Source of the DNA: Burkholderia sp. IMCC1007
GTDB taxonomy: Bacteria > Pseudomonadota > Gammaproteobacteria > Burkholderiales > Burkholderiaceae
DNA: 64,000 nt
Assembly (NCBI RefSeq): GCF_027257875.1
Contig: NZ_JAPVQY010000003.1
Span: 186,001-250,000, forward strand
Direction of reading: 5' to 3'
Of the stretch, positions 1 through 8,729 are shown piece by piece. How positions within the stretch are numbered: the stretch's first letter is position 1; each line of letters starts with the position of its first letter. A program made the position numbers and the translations under genes. The notes beneath the pieces are model-generated. The model ran no database searches. It saw only the letters and a program-made list of their open reading frames with translations, and was not told the origin of the DNA.

Positions 1-1838
1 TTGCGCGTGACGAACAGACCGACGAAATTCCGGTCCGCATACGGCTGGCCCACCGTGTTGTGGCCGCCGAAGAACGCGGTGAAATTGATGCCGGCCTGCC
101 AGTTCGGCGGGTTCTGGTTGAACAGCACGTAGACGTTCACCGACTTCGCGCCCTGCATGTAGTTCGCGGTGAAGGTCGGCGTGTAGCCGTACAGGCCGTC
201 CGAGAACGTCACGCCCGGCGTGACCTGCCAGCCCGGAATCAGCGTGCCGTCGTAGGTCCAGTTGAAATCGATCGTCGCGCCGACCGAGCTCGAAGTGCCC
301 TGGCTCATCCCGATCGGATAGCCGGCCGCCGAGCCGTTGTTCAGCCACGGCAGGTAACCGGCCTGCGGCACTTGCGTGACGGTCTGCCCGTCGACCGTGC
401 GCGTCACGCCGCTCGACCTCAGCCCCGGGAAGTAGATCCACGTCAGTTCCCAGGTCAGCGCGGCCGAATCGGCGCCGAGCAGTTTCAGGAACGGGTATTC
501 GCTGCGCGTGAGCGCCAGCAGGCCGTTGATGTCGTACTGGAATTTCTTCTTGTCGACCCATTGCGAGCAATTGACGCCCGCCACGCCGTTCGTGTTCAGG
601 TCGAGCGGCCCGCCCGCGCCGTAGCAGCTCGACAGTGCGACCGCATCGCGCGGCCGGTACGACAGTTCGGTGCCGATCGCCCACGGGCCGACGCCGAAGT
701 TCGCGCTGACGCCGAACAGCTGGCGCCGGCCGAGATACGACCATTGCTCGGTGCCGTTCGCGAGCGACGCGAGCACCGGCGACTTGTCCGTGTAGTTCAG
801 GTAGTAGAACGCGAAGTTCGCGTCGAACGAGCGCGGCGAGTAGTTGAACTTCACGCCGAACTGCGGCCGATATTTCGCCGGCAGGTTCGTGACGGACGGC
901 AGGCCGATGTCGTTGAACGGCGGCCCTGCATAGTCGCCGTTCACGAGCCCGTTCTTGATCGCGTTCAACGTGCCCTGGTTGCCGGCCGCGGCGCCGCCGC
1001 CGATCGCGTTCGCGATCGAGCCCGCGCTCGGGCCGGTCACGTTCAGGTTGTTCGTGTTGATCGTGAACGGCTCCGCACCGCGGCCGAAGCCGTTCGTCAC
1101 CGACCAGTAGGAGCCGACCGGCGGATAGCGGTTGCCGTTCCACTGGAACTGGTAGTACGCCTCGGTGCTGAACCCGTGCGACAGGTCGGCCGCCAGGCTC
1201 ACCATCGGCGCCGGCAGCAGCGCCTGCTTGAGCTGCGACCCGGGAATCAGCAGCTTCTGCGTGTCGATCGAGTTGGTCGCGTTGATCCCGCTCTGCGCGA
1301 ACATGCTCTCGCCCCAGTTGATCACCTGGTTGCCGACCCGCACGTGCGCGTTGCGCCCGCCGATCGTGAAATCCTTCTGCGCCCACAGGTCGAGCAGCTG
1401 TGCGTTGTAGACGACCTGCGCGGACGCGGTGCTCGACAGCGGCGTCCGCGCCGTATTCCCGGCGAGGAAGTCGTACATGCCGGTGCCGCGCACCATGAAC
1501 TTCAGCCCTTCGCTCGGCATCTTCAGCAACAACTCGCTCGTCGCGCTGATGTAGGTGCTGAACGGCTGGCCCTTGCGGTAGTTCAGGTCGCCGTTGTCCG
1601 CATAGCCCCATTGATTGGTGTTCGCGGCCGCGCCGCAGCCGTAGGCGTTCGGGTCGCCGGTCAGCGAGCAGCTCGGGCTCTTGGTCCGGATCCCGGCGCC
1701 GGCCGTCAGGTTCGTGACCCACGAGCCCTGCAGGTCGTTGATGCCCGTCGTGAAGTCGTAAGCGTATGCGCTCGACGTCGCGACACCCGCGAGCGCGATC
1801 GATACCGTAGTATTCCTGATCAACCTTGCCGATTCCAT
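1..1838 (-). CDS. DUF1302 family outer-membrane protein (3' end cut by window edge)
   Basis: The reading frame runs without a stop from an ATG at 1838 to the window edge, giving 612 residues. A purine-rich site (GGGAGACGG) lies just before the start. The first about 27 residues form a signal peptide ending near SSAYAYDF. The rest is rich in Gly, Asn and aromatic residues with alternating beta-strand patterns, as in the DUF1302 family of large beta-barrel-like proteins. The last visible residues (GLFVTRN) resemble the usual family C-terminus, so probably only a few residues are missing. DUF1302 and DUF1329 genes are normally paired, and the DUF1329 gene lies 81 bases upstream here. The transported or bound substrate is unknown. 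Confidence 0.85.
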   Translation of the reverse strand, partial: MESARLIRNTTVSIALAGVATSSAYAYDFTTGINDLQGSWVTNLTAGAGIRTKSPSCSLTGDPNAYGCGAAANTNQWGYADNGDLNYRKGQPFSTYISATSELLLKMPSEGLKFMVRGTGMYDFLAGNTARTPLSSTASAQVVYNAQLLDLWAQKDFTIGGRNAHVRVGNQVINWGESMFAQSGINATNSIDTQKLLIPGSQLKQALLPAPMVSLAADLSHGFSTEAYYQFQWNGNRYPPVGSYWSVTNGFGRGAEPFTINTNNLNVTGPSAGSIANAIGGGAAAGNQGTLNAIKNGLVNGDYAGPPFNDIGLPSVTNLPAKYRPQFGVKFNYSPRSFDANFAFYYLNYTDKSPVLASLANGTEQWSYLGRRQLFGVSANFGVGPWAIGTELSYRPRDAVALSSCYGAGGPLDLNTNGVAGVNCSQWVDKKKFQYDINGLLALTRSEYPFLKLLGADSAALTWELTWIYFPGLRSSGVTRTVDGQTVTQVPQAGYLPWLNNGSAAGYPIGMSQGTSSSVGATIDFNWTYDGTLIPGWQVTPGVTFSDGLYGYTPTFTANYMQGAKSVNVYVLFNQNPPNWQAGINFTAFFGGHNTVGQPYADRNFVGLFVTR

Positions 1839-1919
1839 GATCCGTCTCCCACCCCTTTGCAATGCCGGCGCGCGGTCGTTGCGCGCGCCGGTCCCTTGTG
1901 GTCCGTCAGTCGACGGCGA

Positions 1920-3287
1920 TCAACGTTCGCTGACCGAGCGCAGCGATTCCGCCGTGTAAAAATCCGACTTGAAGCGCGGATCGTCGGCCTGCTCGAGCCA
2001 GCGCACGTCCTTGCCCTGCCCGATCGACGTCGCATCGAGCACGTAGCGGCCGTTGTTCATGTCGTACTGCGCGAGCGGCTCGTTGTCGCAGGTGCCGCCG
2101 AGCTCCCAGGCCGGAATCGGATAGCTCTCCCGCACCTTCCACAACTTGCCCTGCGCGTCGTAGTCCTCGCCGACGAGCGCGAGCCAGCTGTCCTCGTCGA
2201 GATAGAACACCTTCTTCGACGCGACGTGCCGCGCGCTCGGCTTCAGCGCCGCCTCGACGACCCACACGCGGTGCGTCTCGTAGCGGCGGTTCGCGGCCGC
2301 GACGCCGTCCGGCGTCGCGACGTCGTGCAGCTTGCTCTTGAACTTGTACATGCCGAACGCGTTGTACGGGACGAGCATTTCCTTCTTGCCGATCAGCTTC
2401 CAGTTGAAGCGGTCGAGCGAGCCGTTGATCATGTTGCCTTCGTCGATCAGGTACTGGTTCTCGAAGCCGATCAGCGGCGCGTCGTGCGTATAGGCCGGCA
2501 TGCGTCGCACGCGGCGCTGGCCGGGGAAGTAGTAGTACGTCTCCGATGCCTTGTCGAAGTACTGGCGCTGCACGAACGCCTGGCCGGCGAGCGCGGCCGG
2601 CGAATTCATCTGGAAGTACACGGCCGCGCTGAGCTGGTCGACGTCCTGCGGCGAAAACTTGCCGAGCTTCGCGGACGGGAAGTACAAGGTCTGCGGGCCG
2701 ACCGCGTCGATCCATTCGCTGCTGCCCGGACGCGGCGATACGGTCGTCACCATCTGCGCCCAGTCGACGCCTTCGCCGCGATAGCGCATTTCGTAGTTGA
2801 GGATGGCTTCGGCGCCGCTCTTCGGTTGCGGGAACGGCACGCCCGGCAGCGCGGCCGACGCGAGCGTGTCGCCGGCCGACCCGAGCTTCGCGGCCGCCAG
2901 GTTCGCCTTCGAGTTCTGCTCGGCGACGTCGGGCAACTGGCATTCGCGGTGGGACGGATAGACGTCCATCCGGTAGCCCTTCTTCTGCTTGATCAGCGCG
3001 ACCTGCCCCGGCGACAGCTTGTCGGCGTACTTGTCGACGTTCGCCGCATCGATGGAATACAGCGGCTTCTCGTTGCGGTGCTTCCAGAAATCGGCACGCA
3101 CCTTGCCCCACTCCCAGCCCGCGTCGGGCGACTGCTTGCCGGCGTAGGCCGGCACCGCGCCATCCTTGCTCGCCGAGCGATCGGCGCCCGCCGGCGTCAG
3201 GTCGTCCGCCGCGACGGCCGTGCCGATCGCGAGACATGCAGCGGCCGCGACTGCGGATACGGCCCGGATTCGATGCTTGATCATCAT
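1920..3287 (-). CDS. DUF1329 family periplasmic/outer-membrane protein
   Basis: A 455-residue protein with a signal peptide (MMIKHRIRAVSAVAAAACLA, cleavage near AVAADD). The body matches the DUF1329 family, which is exported and is thought to adopt a lipoprotein-binding-like fold. Family hallmarks include the Tyr-rich YYYFPGQRRVRRMP stretch and long aromatic beta-strand segments. Two ATGs occur at 3287 and 3284. An AAGGAG site just upstream fits either. The DUF1302 gene follows in the same direction, so the two are probably co-transcribed and act together at the outer membrane. They lie downstream of a RidA protein and a dioxygenase, which points to uptake or handling of a small organic substrate. 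That role is inference. Confidence 0.85.
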   Translation of the reverse strand: MMIKHRIRAVSAVAAAACLAIGTAVAADDLTPAGADRSASKDGAVPAYAGKQSPDAGWEWGKVRADFWKHRNEKPLYSIDAANVDKYADKLSPGQVALIKQKKGYRMDVYPSHRECQLPDVAEQNSKANLAAAKLGSAGDTLASAALPGVPFPQPKSGAEAILNYEMRYRGEGVDWAQMVTTVSPRPGSSEWIDAVGPQTLYFPSAKLGKFSPQDVDQLSAAVYFQMNSPAALAGQAFVQRQYFDKASETYYYFPGQRRVRRMPAYTHDAPLIGFENQYLIDEGNMINGSLDRFNWKLIGKKEMLVPYNAFGMYKFKSKLHDVATPDGVAAANRRYETHRVWVVEAALKPSARHVASKKVFYLDEDSWLALVGEDYDAQGKLWKVRESYPIPAWELGGTCDNEPLAQYDMNNGRYVLDATSIGQGKDVRWLEQADDPRFKSDFYTAESLRSVSER

Positions 3288-3500
3288 GGTTCTCCTTCCT
3301 ACCGCGCGTTCGCTCGCCCGTCAGGGCCCCGCGCATTCACGCCGCTTGCGCCGTCACCCGACGATCGCGCCGCTTCCTGATGACGGTCGTCCGCGATGAC
3401 GGACGGCCGCCTGCCTGTATCGATACGCTTTCGTCATTTCCTCAGGACTGCGATTCATGAAGCACGCTCGCCGGGAAGAAATGACGCACCGCTGCCCGCT

Positions 3501-3914
3501 TTACGCCTTGCCCGATCCGGCCACCGCCACCGCACGCACTTCGACGCACAGCCCCGGCAGCGCCAGTTGCGACACGCCGACGGCCGTCCACGACGGGTAA
3601 CGGTTCGGGAAATACACGTCCTTGACCGCCGCGAAACCCTGGGTCTCCTGCTGCAGGTCGGTATGGAAGGTCGTCAGTTCGACGACGTCGGCGAGGCTCG
3701 CGCCGGCCGCTTCGAGGATCATCTTCAGGCTCTCGAACGCGATCCGGGCCTGAGCCTCGACGCCGTCGGCCGGCTGCATCTGCGCGTCGAGACCGACCTG
3801 GCCCGAGACCCAGATCGTGTCGCCGACGCGCGTGGCCGGCGAGAAGTGGTACGCGTCGTACCACGGCTGGAACGCAGGCGGAACGATCGATTGCCGCTTG
3901 GGGGTGGCTGACAT
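3501..3914 (-). CDS. RidA/YjgF family protein
   Basis: A 137-residue protein of the Rid family, whose founding members hydrolyse reactive enamine/imine intermediates produced by PLP or flavin enzymes. Visible family features are GDTIWVSGQVGLD, the central AFESLKMILEAAGASLADVV segment and a C-terminal VEVRAVAVA strand. The start at 3914 (MSATPKRQ) is preferred over an upstream ATG because AAGGAG sits nine bases before it. It lies 17 bases downstream of the PhyH-type gene. A Rid protein close to a flavin amine oxidase regulon fits removal of imines released by amine oxidation. The link is inferred from context only. Confidence 0.85.
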   Translation of the reverse strand: MSATPKRQSIVPPAFQPWYDAYHFSPATRVGDTIWVSGQVGLDAQMQPADGVEAQARIAFESLKMILEAAGASLADVVELTTFHTDLQQETQGFAAVKDVYFPNRYPSWTAVGVSQLALPGLCVEVRAVAVAGSGKA

Positions 3915-3931
3915 GATGAAAGACTCCTTGC

Positions 3932-4765
3932 TCAGACGAGTTGACGGAAACACGGCGCGCGGAACGGGTCGCCGGCCTTCAGCGCGGCGAGCTCCTCGAC
4001 GAACAGCACGCCGGCCGGCGTGAAGCCCGAGCGGCTTTCATCGGGGAGCGGGCTGAACACCGCGTCGTCGCCGAAGAAGCGCAGCACGAGCGTGTGGCGA
4101 TCGGGGAAATCGGCATCGACCGCACCGCCGCCGTGCAGCACGCCCGGATGCAGCAGCAGCACGTCGCCCGGCTTCGTTTCCCACGACAGGATGTCGTACG
4201 CATCCGGCTTCGCGCGGCGCTCCGCTTCGATGTTCGGCAGCCGCGGCCACACGTCGCCGCCGTGCAGCGGATCGGTCGGATCCTCGGCGTTCTGGAACGT
4301 GGTGCCGTCGTGGCGCACGCCGCGATGCGAGCCGCGCACGATCTCCAGCGCGTTGCGCTTCGGCACGTGCTCGAAGCTGATCCACGCATTGCCGAAGTGC
4401 ATGCCTTGCCACGGCAGGTACGACGTGTCCTGGTGCCACGGCGAGCGTGCGCTCTTGCCGCCGGCCTTCATGAACAGCTCCTCGGCGAAGTACCACACGT
4501 GCTTCGAGCCCCACAGGTCGGCGAACAGCTCGCCGAACGGCAGCGTGGCGACCAGTTCGTCGAGCCGCGCCTTCGCATACGGGTTCGCGTTGTCGTTGTG
4601 CGACTTGTATTCGGTGCCGTCGAGCAGCGTCGTCGCCATCGGGCCCGGGTTCTCCATCCCCCAGTCGAACACCGCGCGGCATTGTGCGAGCTGCGCCGCG
4701 TCGAGTACGCCTTCGACGAGGACCGCACCGTCCTCGAAGAAAGCCTTGCGCTTGAGTGCATCCAT
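3932..4765 (-). CDS. Phytanoyl-CoA dioxygenase (PhyH) family Fe(II)/2-oxoglutarate oxygenase
   Basis: A 277-residue protein starting at 4765 (MDALKRKAF), with AGGAG eight bases upstream. It carries the PhyH iron triad: HQD at residues 111-113, a distal His at about 211 (VLHGGGAV) and an Arg at about 229 expected to bind 2-oxoglutarate. Members hydroxylate small molecules in the cytosol, and the substrate here cannot be read from sequence. It is the first gene of the unit PhyH, RidA, DUF1329, DUF1302. Its upstream region carries the same element as the flavin oxidase operon at 8.5 kb. Confidence 0.85.
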   Translation of the reverse strand: MDALKRKAFFEDGAVLVEGVLDAAQLAQCRAVFDWGMENPGPMATTLLDGTEYKSHNDNANPYAKARLDELVATLPFGELFADLWGSKHVWYFAEELFMKAGGKSARSPWHQDTSYLPWQGMHFGNAWISFEHVPKRNALEIVRGSHRGVRHDGTTFQNAEDPTDPLHGGDVWPRLPNIEAERRAKPDAYDILSWETKPGDVLLLHPGVLHGGGAVDADFPDRHTLVLRFFGDDAVFSPLPDESRSGFTPAGVLFVEELAALKAGDPFRAPCFRQLV

Positions 4766-4844
4766 CGTAGATCTCCTGATTCGTCCAACCACTGCCGGTC
4801 GCGATCGCTCACTGCCGGCGCCTTCAGTAGAACATGGTGACAAT

Positions 4845-4896
4845 GTTAGGTCATCATGACGAAAATACGGAAAAGAAAAAGACGGGGTATTCCCTG
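4845..4896 (-). promoter_or_regulatory. Shared operator/promoter element, copy 1
   Basis: Upstream of the PhyH gene lies TAGGTCATCAT, an A-rich stretch, then AAAAAGACGGGGTATTCCC. The GGGTATTCCC core at 4885-4894 is an imperfect dyad (GGG-N-AT-N-CCC). The same arrangement, nearly base for base, occurs at 8528-8580 before the flavin oxidase operon, in the same orientation relative to the gene. Two such matches before two functionally related units suggest one activator and one promoter type. The regulator is not identified. Confidence 0.6.
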
Positions 4897-5009
4897 TTTC
4901 GTCTGCCTGTTCGAACGTCCATCGCGACGGTTCGCCGCCCGCCATGACAACCTGCTTTCAGCCTTCATACCAACGGGCGACGAAAGCGGGCCGCGGGTTC
5001 GCCGTCACG

Positions 5010-5477
5010 TCAGCCGCGCGCGCCGCCGAACACCGTATGCGTAACGAAGCCGACCAGCACCGCATCGGCCAGCGCGTCGGCGGTGCTGCACGCGTCGGCC
5101 GCACAACACGACTGCACGCCGTCGCACAGCGCGGTGAGGCCGAGCGCCAGCACCTGTGCGGGCAACGGCAGCGCCACGCCGGCGTCGTCGTGATCGCGCG
5201 TCAGCAGTTCGAACAGCATCTCCGTCTTGCTGCGGAAGTTCGAATAGAACGCGCCGCGCGTATGCCCGGCCGCCGCCGCAATGTCCTCGACGCTCGCGGC
5301 CGCGTAGCCCTTCTCCGCGAAAATCGCGCGCGCGGCGCCGATCAGGCGTTCGCGCGTCGCATCGCGCCGCTGCGCATGGGTCGGGCGGCCCGGGTCCAGC
5401 GGTGCGCTCCGTGATCGCCGCGGCCTGCCCGTCCCAACGGCACGGCCCTTCGCCATGTCATCAGTACAGCTACTCAT
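5010..5477 (-). CDS. TetR family transcriptional regulator (short)
   Basis: A 155-residue protein with a clear TetR N-terminal helix-turn-helix (RERLIGAARAIFAEKGYAAA, then ASVEDIAAAAGHTRGAFYSN). The ligand domain is short: TetR proteins are usually about 190-220 residues, so only part of the usual C-terminal helices is present. The start at 5477 (MSSCTDDMAK) is chosen because its ATG overlaps the stop of the preceding membrane-protein gene (ATGA), implying translational coupling. A later Met at 5456 is possible. It is the last gene of the flavin oxidase operon, so it may control that operon or a divergent target. Confidence 0.75.
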   Translation of the reverse strand: MSSCTDDMAKGRAVGTGRPRRSRSAPLDPGRPTHAQRRDATRERLIGAARAIFAEKGYAAASVEDIAAAAGHTRGAFYSNFRSKTEMLFELLTRDHDDAGVALPLPAQVLALGLTALCDGVQSCCAADACSTADALADAVLVGFVTHTVFGGARG

Positions 5478-6148
5478 TTCGGATACGACAAGACGTTCGC
5501 CGTCACCTTGCCGCGTCCGGCGTCGCGCTCCAGTGCGCCATACGCGTAATAGAGCGTGACGGTCAGGTACGACCAGGTCAAGAGCGCAAGCACGTAGAAA
5601 TTGAACACCACGCTGGTGTCCTCGCCCGGGATCTTGTAGAAGTCGTAGATGCACGCGATCGCCTGCGCAGCGATGAGCGCGATCGTCGTCGTCAGCGCAT
5701 GGAGCGCGTGACCGGCTCGCACGAGCCGCAGCACGAAACCGGCGAGATAGATCGACATCAGCGTCCACATCGCCACGTAGAAGTACGGCAGCGCGTGCTG
5801 CAGCACGCCGGCCACGAGCGCGAAGGTCCCGAGCGTCGCGAGCACGAACAGCGTCACGTCCTGCCGCATCGAGGGCCGGTAGCCGTGCGTGACGGCCATC
5901 AGCCCCGCGACCGCGATCACCGGCATCCCGAACCCGCGCGAGAACGCGTCGAGGAAGTGCGAAATGGCGTACGACACCGGCGATTCGGTCGCGAAGAAGA
6001 TCACGGCATTGGATGCGGAAATCGTCACGATCCACCATTCGAAGCCGAGCAGGAAGTTGCGCTTGCGGACGAACCTGAAGCCGTACAGGCCTGTCGTCGC
6101 GGCAAGCGTCGCGCTGGAAAGACAAAGTGCAAGTGATCTGTGATCCAT
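5474..6148 (-). CDS. Integral membrane protein of unknown function
   Basis: A 224-residue protein with about seven hydrophobic segments and a short C-terminal tail (GKVTANVLSYPK). I recognise no named family. The start at 6148 (MDHRSLALC) has a GGGAG-containing site upstream. An alternative GTG at 6187 would overlap the cytochrome stop. It sits between the diheme cytochrome gene and the TetR gene, with a four-base overlap to the latter. The location suggests a membrane partner of the oxidase/cytochrome pair, for example in electron transfer or transport, but nothing in the sequence proves this. Confidence 0.7.
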   Translation of the reverse strand: MDHRSLALCLSSATLAATTGLYGFRFVRKRNFLLGFEWWIVTISASNAVIFFATESPVSYAISHFLDAFSRGFGMPVIAVAGLMAVTHGYRPSMRQDVTLFVLATLGTFALVAGVLQHALPYFYVAMWTLMSIYLAGFVLRLVRAGHALHALTTTIALIAAQAIACIYDFYKIPGEDTSVVFNFYVLALLTWSYLTVTLYYAYGALERDAGRGKVTANVLSYPK

Positions 6149-6183
6149 GGTTCGAACTCCCGAGGTCGAGTGCTGCCGTTGAT

Positions 6184-6843
6184 TCACTGCTTGACCGGGC
6201 TGAGGCTCGCGAGATAAGTCGCGACCGCCGCGCGCTCGTTAGCCGACATCGCCTGCGCGACGCGCTGCATCGTGCCGGTCGCCTCCGCGCGGGCACCGTT
6301 CGCGAATGCATCGAGTTGCGTACGCAGGTAGTCGTAGCCCTGCCCGGCGAGCCGCGGAAACTGCGCCTGGCCCGTCAGCCGCGCACCGTGGCAAGCGACG
6401 CACGCACCGCCCGTCACCAGCTGCTCGCCCTTCGCTCGCAGTTGCGCATCCGGCTTGAAATAGCGGTTGTCCTGCGGCGCCTGCTTCGCGTAGTAGTCGG
6501 CCGCGCGTGCGATTTCGGCTTCGCTCATCGTCATCGCGAGCGGGCCCATCGTCGGGTTCGCGCGCTGTCCGCTCGCGAACGCGCGAAGCTGTGCGGCCAC
6601 GTAGGACGACGGCTGGCCGGCGAGGCTCGGATACGCGCCGCTCAGCGACGTGCCCTTCACGCCGTGACAACCCATGCACACGTCGGTCATGCGCGGCCAC
6701 GGGCCGCCGTCGGCGTCGTCGGCCTGCGCCGTCGTATCGATATGGCGCTGCAGGCGATAGAAGCCGAGCAGCGTGGGGCCGTAGACGGCCAGGAGTGCGC
6801 CGGCGATCACGACCGCGGCAAGCAGCAACATGCGTTTCTTCAT
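6184..6843 (-). CDS. Membrane-anchored diheme cytochrome c
   Basis: A 219-residue protein with an uncleaved or lipid-facing N-terminal helix (MLLLAAVVIAGALLAVYG) and two haem c sites: CMGCH at residues 56-60 and CVACH at 148-152. Met residues at the expected axial positions (PTMGPLAM and the TMQRVA segment) fit two class I cytochrome c domains, as in cytochrome c4-like proteins. The start at 6843 (MKKRMLLL) has GTAGGAG upstream. The gene begins 10 bases after the flavin oxidase gene, so it is very likely the oxidase's periplasmic electron acceptor, passing electrons to the respiratory chain. Confidence 0.85.
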   Translation of the reverse strand: MKKRMLLLAAVVIAGALLAVYGPTLLGFYRLQRHIDTTAQADDADGGPWPRMTDVCMGCHGVKGTSLSGAYPSLAGQPSSYVAAQLRAFASGQRANPTMGPLAMTMSEAEIARAADYYAKQAPQDNRYFKPDAQLRAKGEQLVTGGACVACHGARLTGQAQFPRLAGQGYDYLRTQLDAFANGARAEATGTMQRVAQAMSANERAAVATYLASLSPVKQ

Positions 6844-6853
6844 CTCCGGTCTC

Positions 6854-8338
6854 CTACGCGCGACGCAGTGCATTGAGCGCCTGAAGCGCGGCCTGGTGGC
6901 CCGAGCGAACGGCGCCGTCCATGTAGCCGGCCCAGATGTTCGCGGTCTCGGTACCCGACCAGATCAGGTTGCCGCACGGCGCGCGCAACGCGTCGCCGTG
7001 CGCGGTCCAGAAGCCCGGCGGAATCGCCGATACGCACGTGATCGTCCACGGGTCGGCCAGCCCCCAGTCGCGATCGTGGTACGACACCGGCGCGCGCGCG
7101 TCGTCGCCCCACGCCCGCGCATAGAGGTCCATGTGCATCTGCTTCGCGGCCTCCGGGTCCGACGGCACGAGCGCGTTGCGCACGAACGCGTTGATCACGC
7201 CGATCTCGCCGCCCGGCGGCGAATTGTCGTAAGCCCAGAAGATCGGCCCGTCGGTCTGGAAGATGTGGCCGTTCAGCCCCTTGTCGCGCCAGAACGGGCG
7301 GCGATAGACCATCGCCGTCTTGCGCGCCGGCGAATGCGTGGGCCACGCGCGCTGCAGCGCATGGCGCTTGTCGGGCAGCGGCGGATCGAACTGCACCTGC
7401 TGACACAGCGCCGGATGCAGCGCCATCACGACCTTGCGCACGCGCACCGTGCCGCGCTCCGTCTGCAGCGTGACGACGTCGCGATCCCAGCCGACGATCC
7501 GGCGCACCGGCGACGCGAGCCGCACCTTGTCGCCGAGCTGTTGCGCGATCCGGATGCTGAGAAGCTGCGAGCCGCCGACGACGCGGGTTTCCTGCGCGCT
7601 GTGCTTGATCGAGTCGAGCTGCGCGTAATCGCAATCGGCGGAGTTGATCATCGACAGGAAGTGCAGCAGCCCCATCTTCGCGGGCGCCGAGCCGCCCGAC
7701 AGCGAGATCGACGCGTTCCAGCCCATCCGGTCCTCGGGCTTGATGCCCTGCTTTGCGAGCCAGTCGCCGACCGACAGCCGGTCGAGTTCGGCCGCCTTCG
7801 GCGACGTCCACGGTGCGCCCGACGGCACGTCGCGCGACATCCGGCTCAGCTTCGCGGCAACGGCCTCGTCGGTGCCGAACGTGCCGTCCAGGTCGATCTC
7901 GGCGCGGCCGTCGCCGCCGAGGATGACCGTCTTGCCCGCGTAGTAGCTCGGGAACGTGCCGATTTCCAGTTCGCGCGCGAGATCCGCGACGGCCGTCTGG
8001 CCCGGGCCGATCCACTGGCCGCCGACTTCGGACACATAGCCGCCGCCGACGTCGAAGTTGAGCGTGCGGCCGCCGACCCGATCGCGCGCCTCGAGCACGA
8101 CGAACGATTCGCAGCCCGCGTAGCGCAGGTCGCGCGCGGTCGTGAGCCCGGCGAGCCCGGCGCCGACGATCGCGACGTCGAGCACGTCGCCGTCGTGGCC
8201 GGCGACCGGTGCGCTATCGGCACTGGCGCGCGCCGCGCCGAGCGCGAGGCCGCCGGCCGCGACGGACGCGCCGGCGATCTTGAGCCACTGCCTGCGCGGC
8301 AGGTCGGCCGACCCGCGGGAGGATGACTTGCTGGACAT
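6854..8338 (-). CDS. Tat-exported flavin monoamine oxidase family protein
   Basis: A 494-residue FAD enzyme. The N-terminus has a twin-arginine signal (PRRQWLKIAGA) followed by a hydrophobic region ending near ARASADSA. The FAD-binding motif DVAIVGAGLAGLTTARDL follows, then the family motif LEARDRVGGR and GGQWIGPGQ, which is typical of putrescine/monoamine-oxidase-like proteins. The C-terminal FAD motif is recognisable at LIWSGTETANIWAGYMDGA. Start at 8338 with AGGAA upstream. Periplasmic location plus an adjacent diheme cytochrome c suggest a dehydrogenase that reduces cytochrome rather than oxygen, as reported for nicotine oxidoreductase NicA2. The amine substrate is unknown. Confidence 0.88.
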   Translation of the reverse strand: MSSKSSSRGSADLPRRQWLKIAGASVAAGGLALGAARASADSAPVAGHDGDVLDVAIVGAGLAGLTTARDLRYAGCESFVVLEARDRVGGRTLNFDVGGGYVSEVGGQWIGPGQTAVADLARELEIGTFPSYYAGKTVILGGDGRAEIDLDGTFGTDEAVAAKLSRMSRDVPSGAPWTSPKAAELDRLSVGDWLAKQGIKPEDRMGWNASISLSGGSAPAKMGLLHFLSMINSADCDYAQLDSIKHSAQETRVVGGSQLLSIRIAQQLGDKVRLASPVRRIVGWDRDVVTLQTERGTVRVRKVVMALHPALCQQVQFDPPLPDKRHALQRAWPTHSPARKTAMVYRRPFWRDKGLNGHIFQTDGPIFWAYDNSPPGGEIGVINAFVRNALVPSDPEAAKQMHMDLYARAWGDDARAPVSYHDRDWGLADPWTITCVSAIPPGFWTAHGDALRAPCGNLIWSGTETANIWAGYMDGAVRSGHQAALQALNALRRA

Positions 8339-8729
8339 GATGGTTGGGTTCCTGCGTGCAAAGAACGCGAGCGACGGCGTGCCCGGCGGCACGCGACTGT
8401 CGTTCGCGCGAGATCAGACGACTGAATACGCGGCGAGGCCGCTTCCTCCGCCGGCCTCGCCGCCTGCCGATAGTCCGCGTCACGCGATGGATCTATCGGC
8501 CCCTGAATTAGTACATGCTGCAAAAGATAGGTCATGATACATAAAATAGATTCGAGAAAAAAAGACAGGGTATTCCCCTGTCGGAAGATCGACGGCTGCA
8601 CTGAAAGGCATCGGAAAGCCGGCATCGCGTGCCCGAGCCCTCCGCCTGCTTCGCGTCTCCGATCGACGGTCGGAGCGGTACGGTAGTATTGCGATTCGAT
8701 GGAACCCCGATGGATCGGACCAAGCGGCC
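8339..8729. other. Divergent intergenic region, oxidase operon / two-component system
   Basis: This 391-base region separates the minus-strand oxidase operon from the plus-strand response regulator. It contains the second copy of the shared element (8528-8580). The part next to the response regulator (8600-8729) is GC-rich with no obvious repeat. No credible ORF was found. Confidence 0.6.
8528..8580 (-). promoter_or_regulatory. Shared operator/promoter element, copy 2
   Basis: TAGGTCATGAT, an A/T-rich spacer, then AAAAAAAGACAGGGTATTCCC, about 190-240 bases upstream of the flavin oxidase start. The GGGTATTCCC core is at 8568-8577. It aligns with 4849-4896 upstream of the PhyH gene at most positions, including both ends and the spacing. 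On the minus strand the core precedes an AT-rich stretch that could hold the promoter. Confidence 0.6.

Noticed and set aside
60-3380. An 1106-residue open frame on the plus strand
   Set aside because: It is antisense to the DUF1302 and DUF1329 genes, is very rich in Arg/Ala/Val, has no domain, and is the usual product of GC3-rich codons read backwards.
5010-6311. A 433-residue fusion frame covering TetR and its upstream neighbour
   Set aside because: Only the last 155 residues look like a protein; the rest is the shadow of the membrane-protein gene. The ATGA overlap at 5477 gives the real start.
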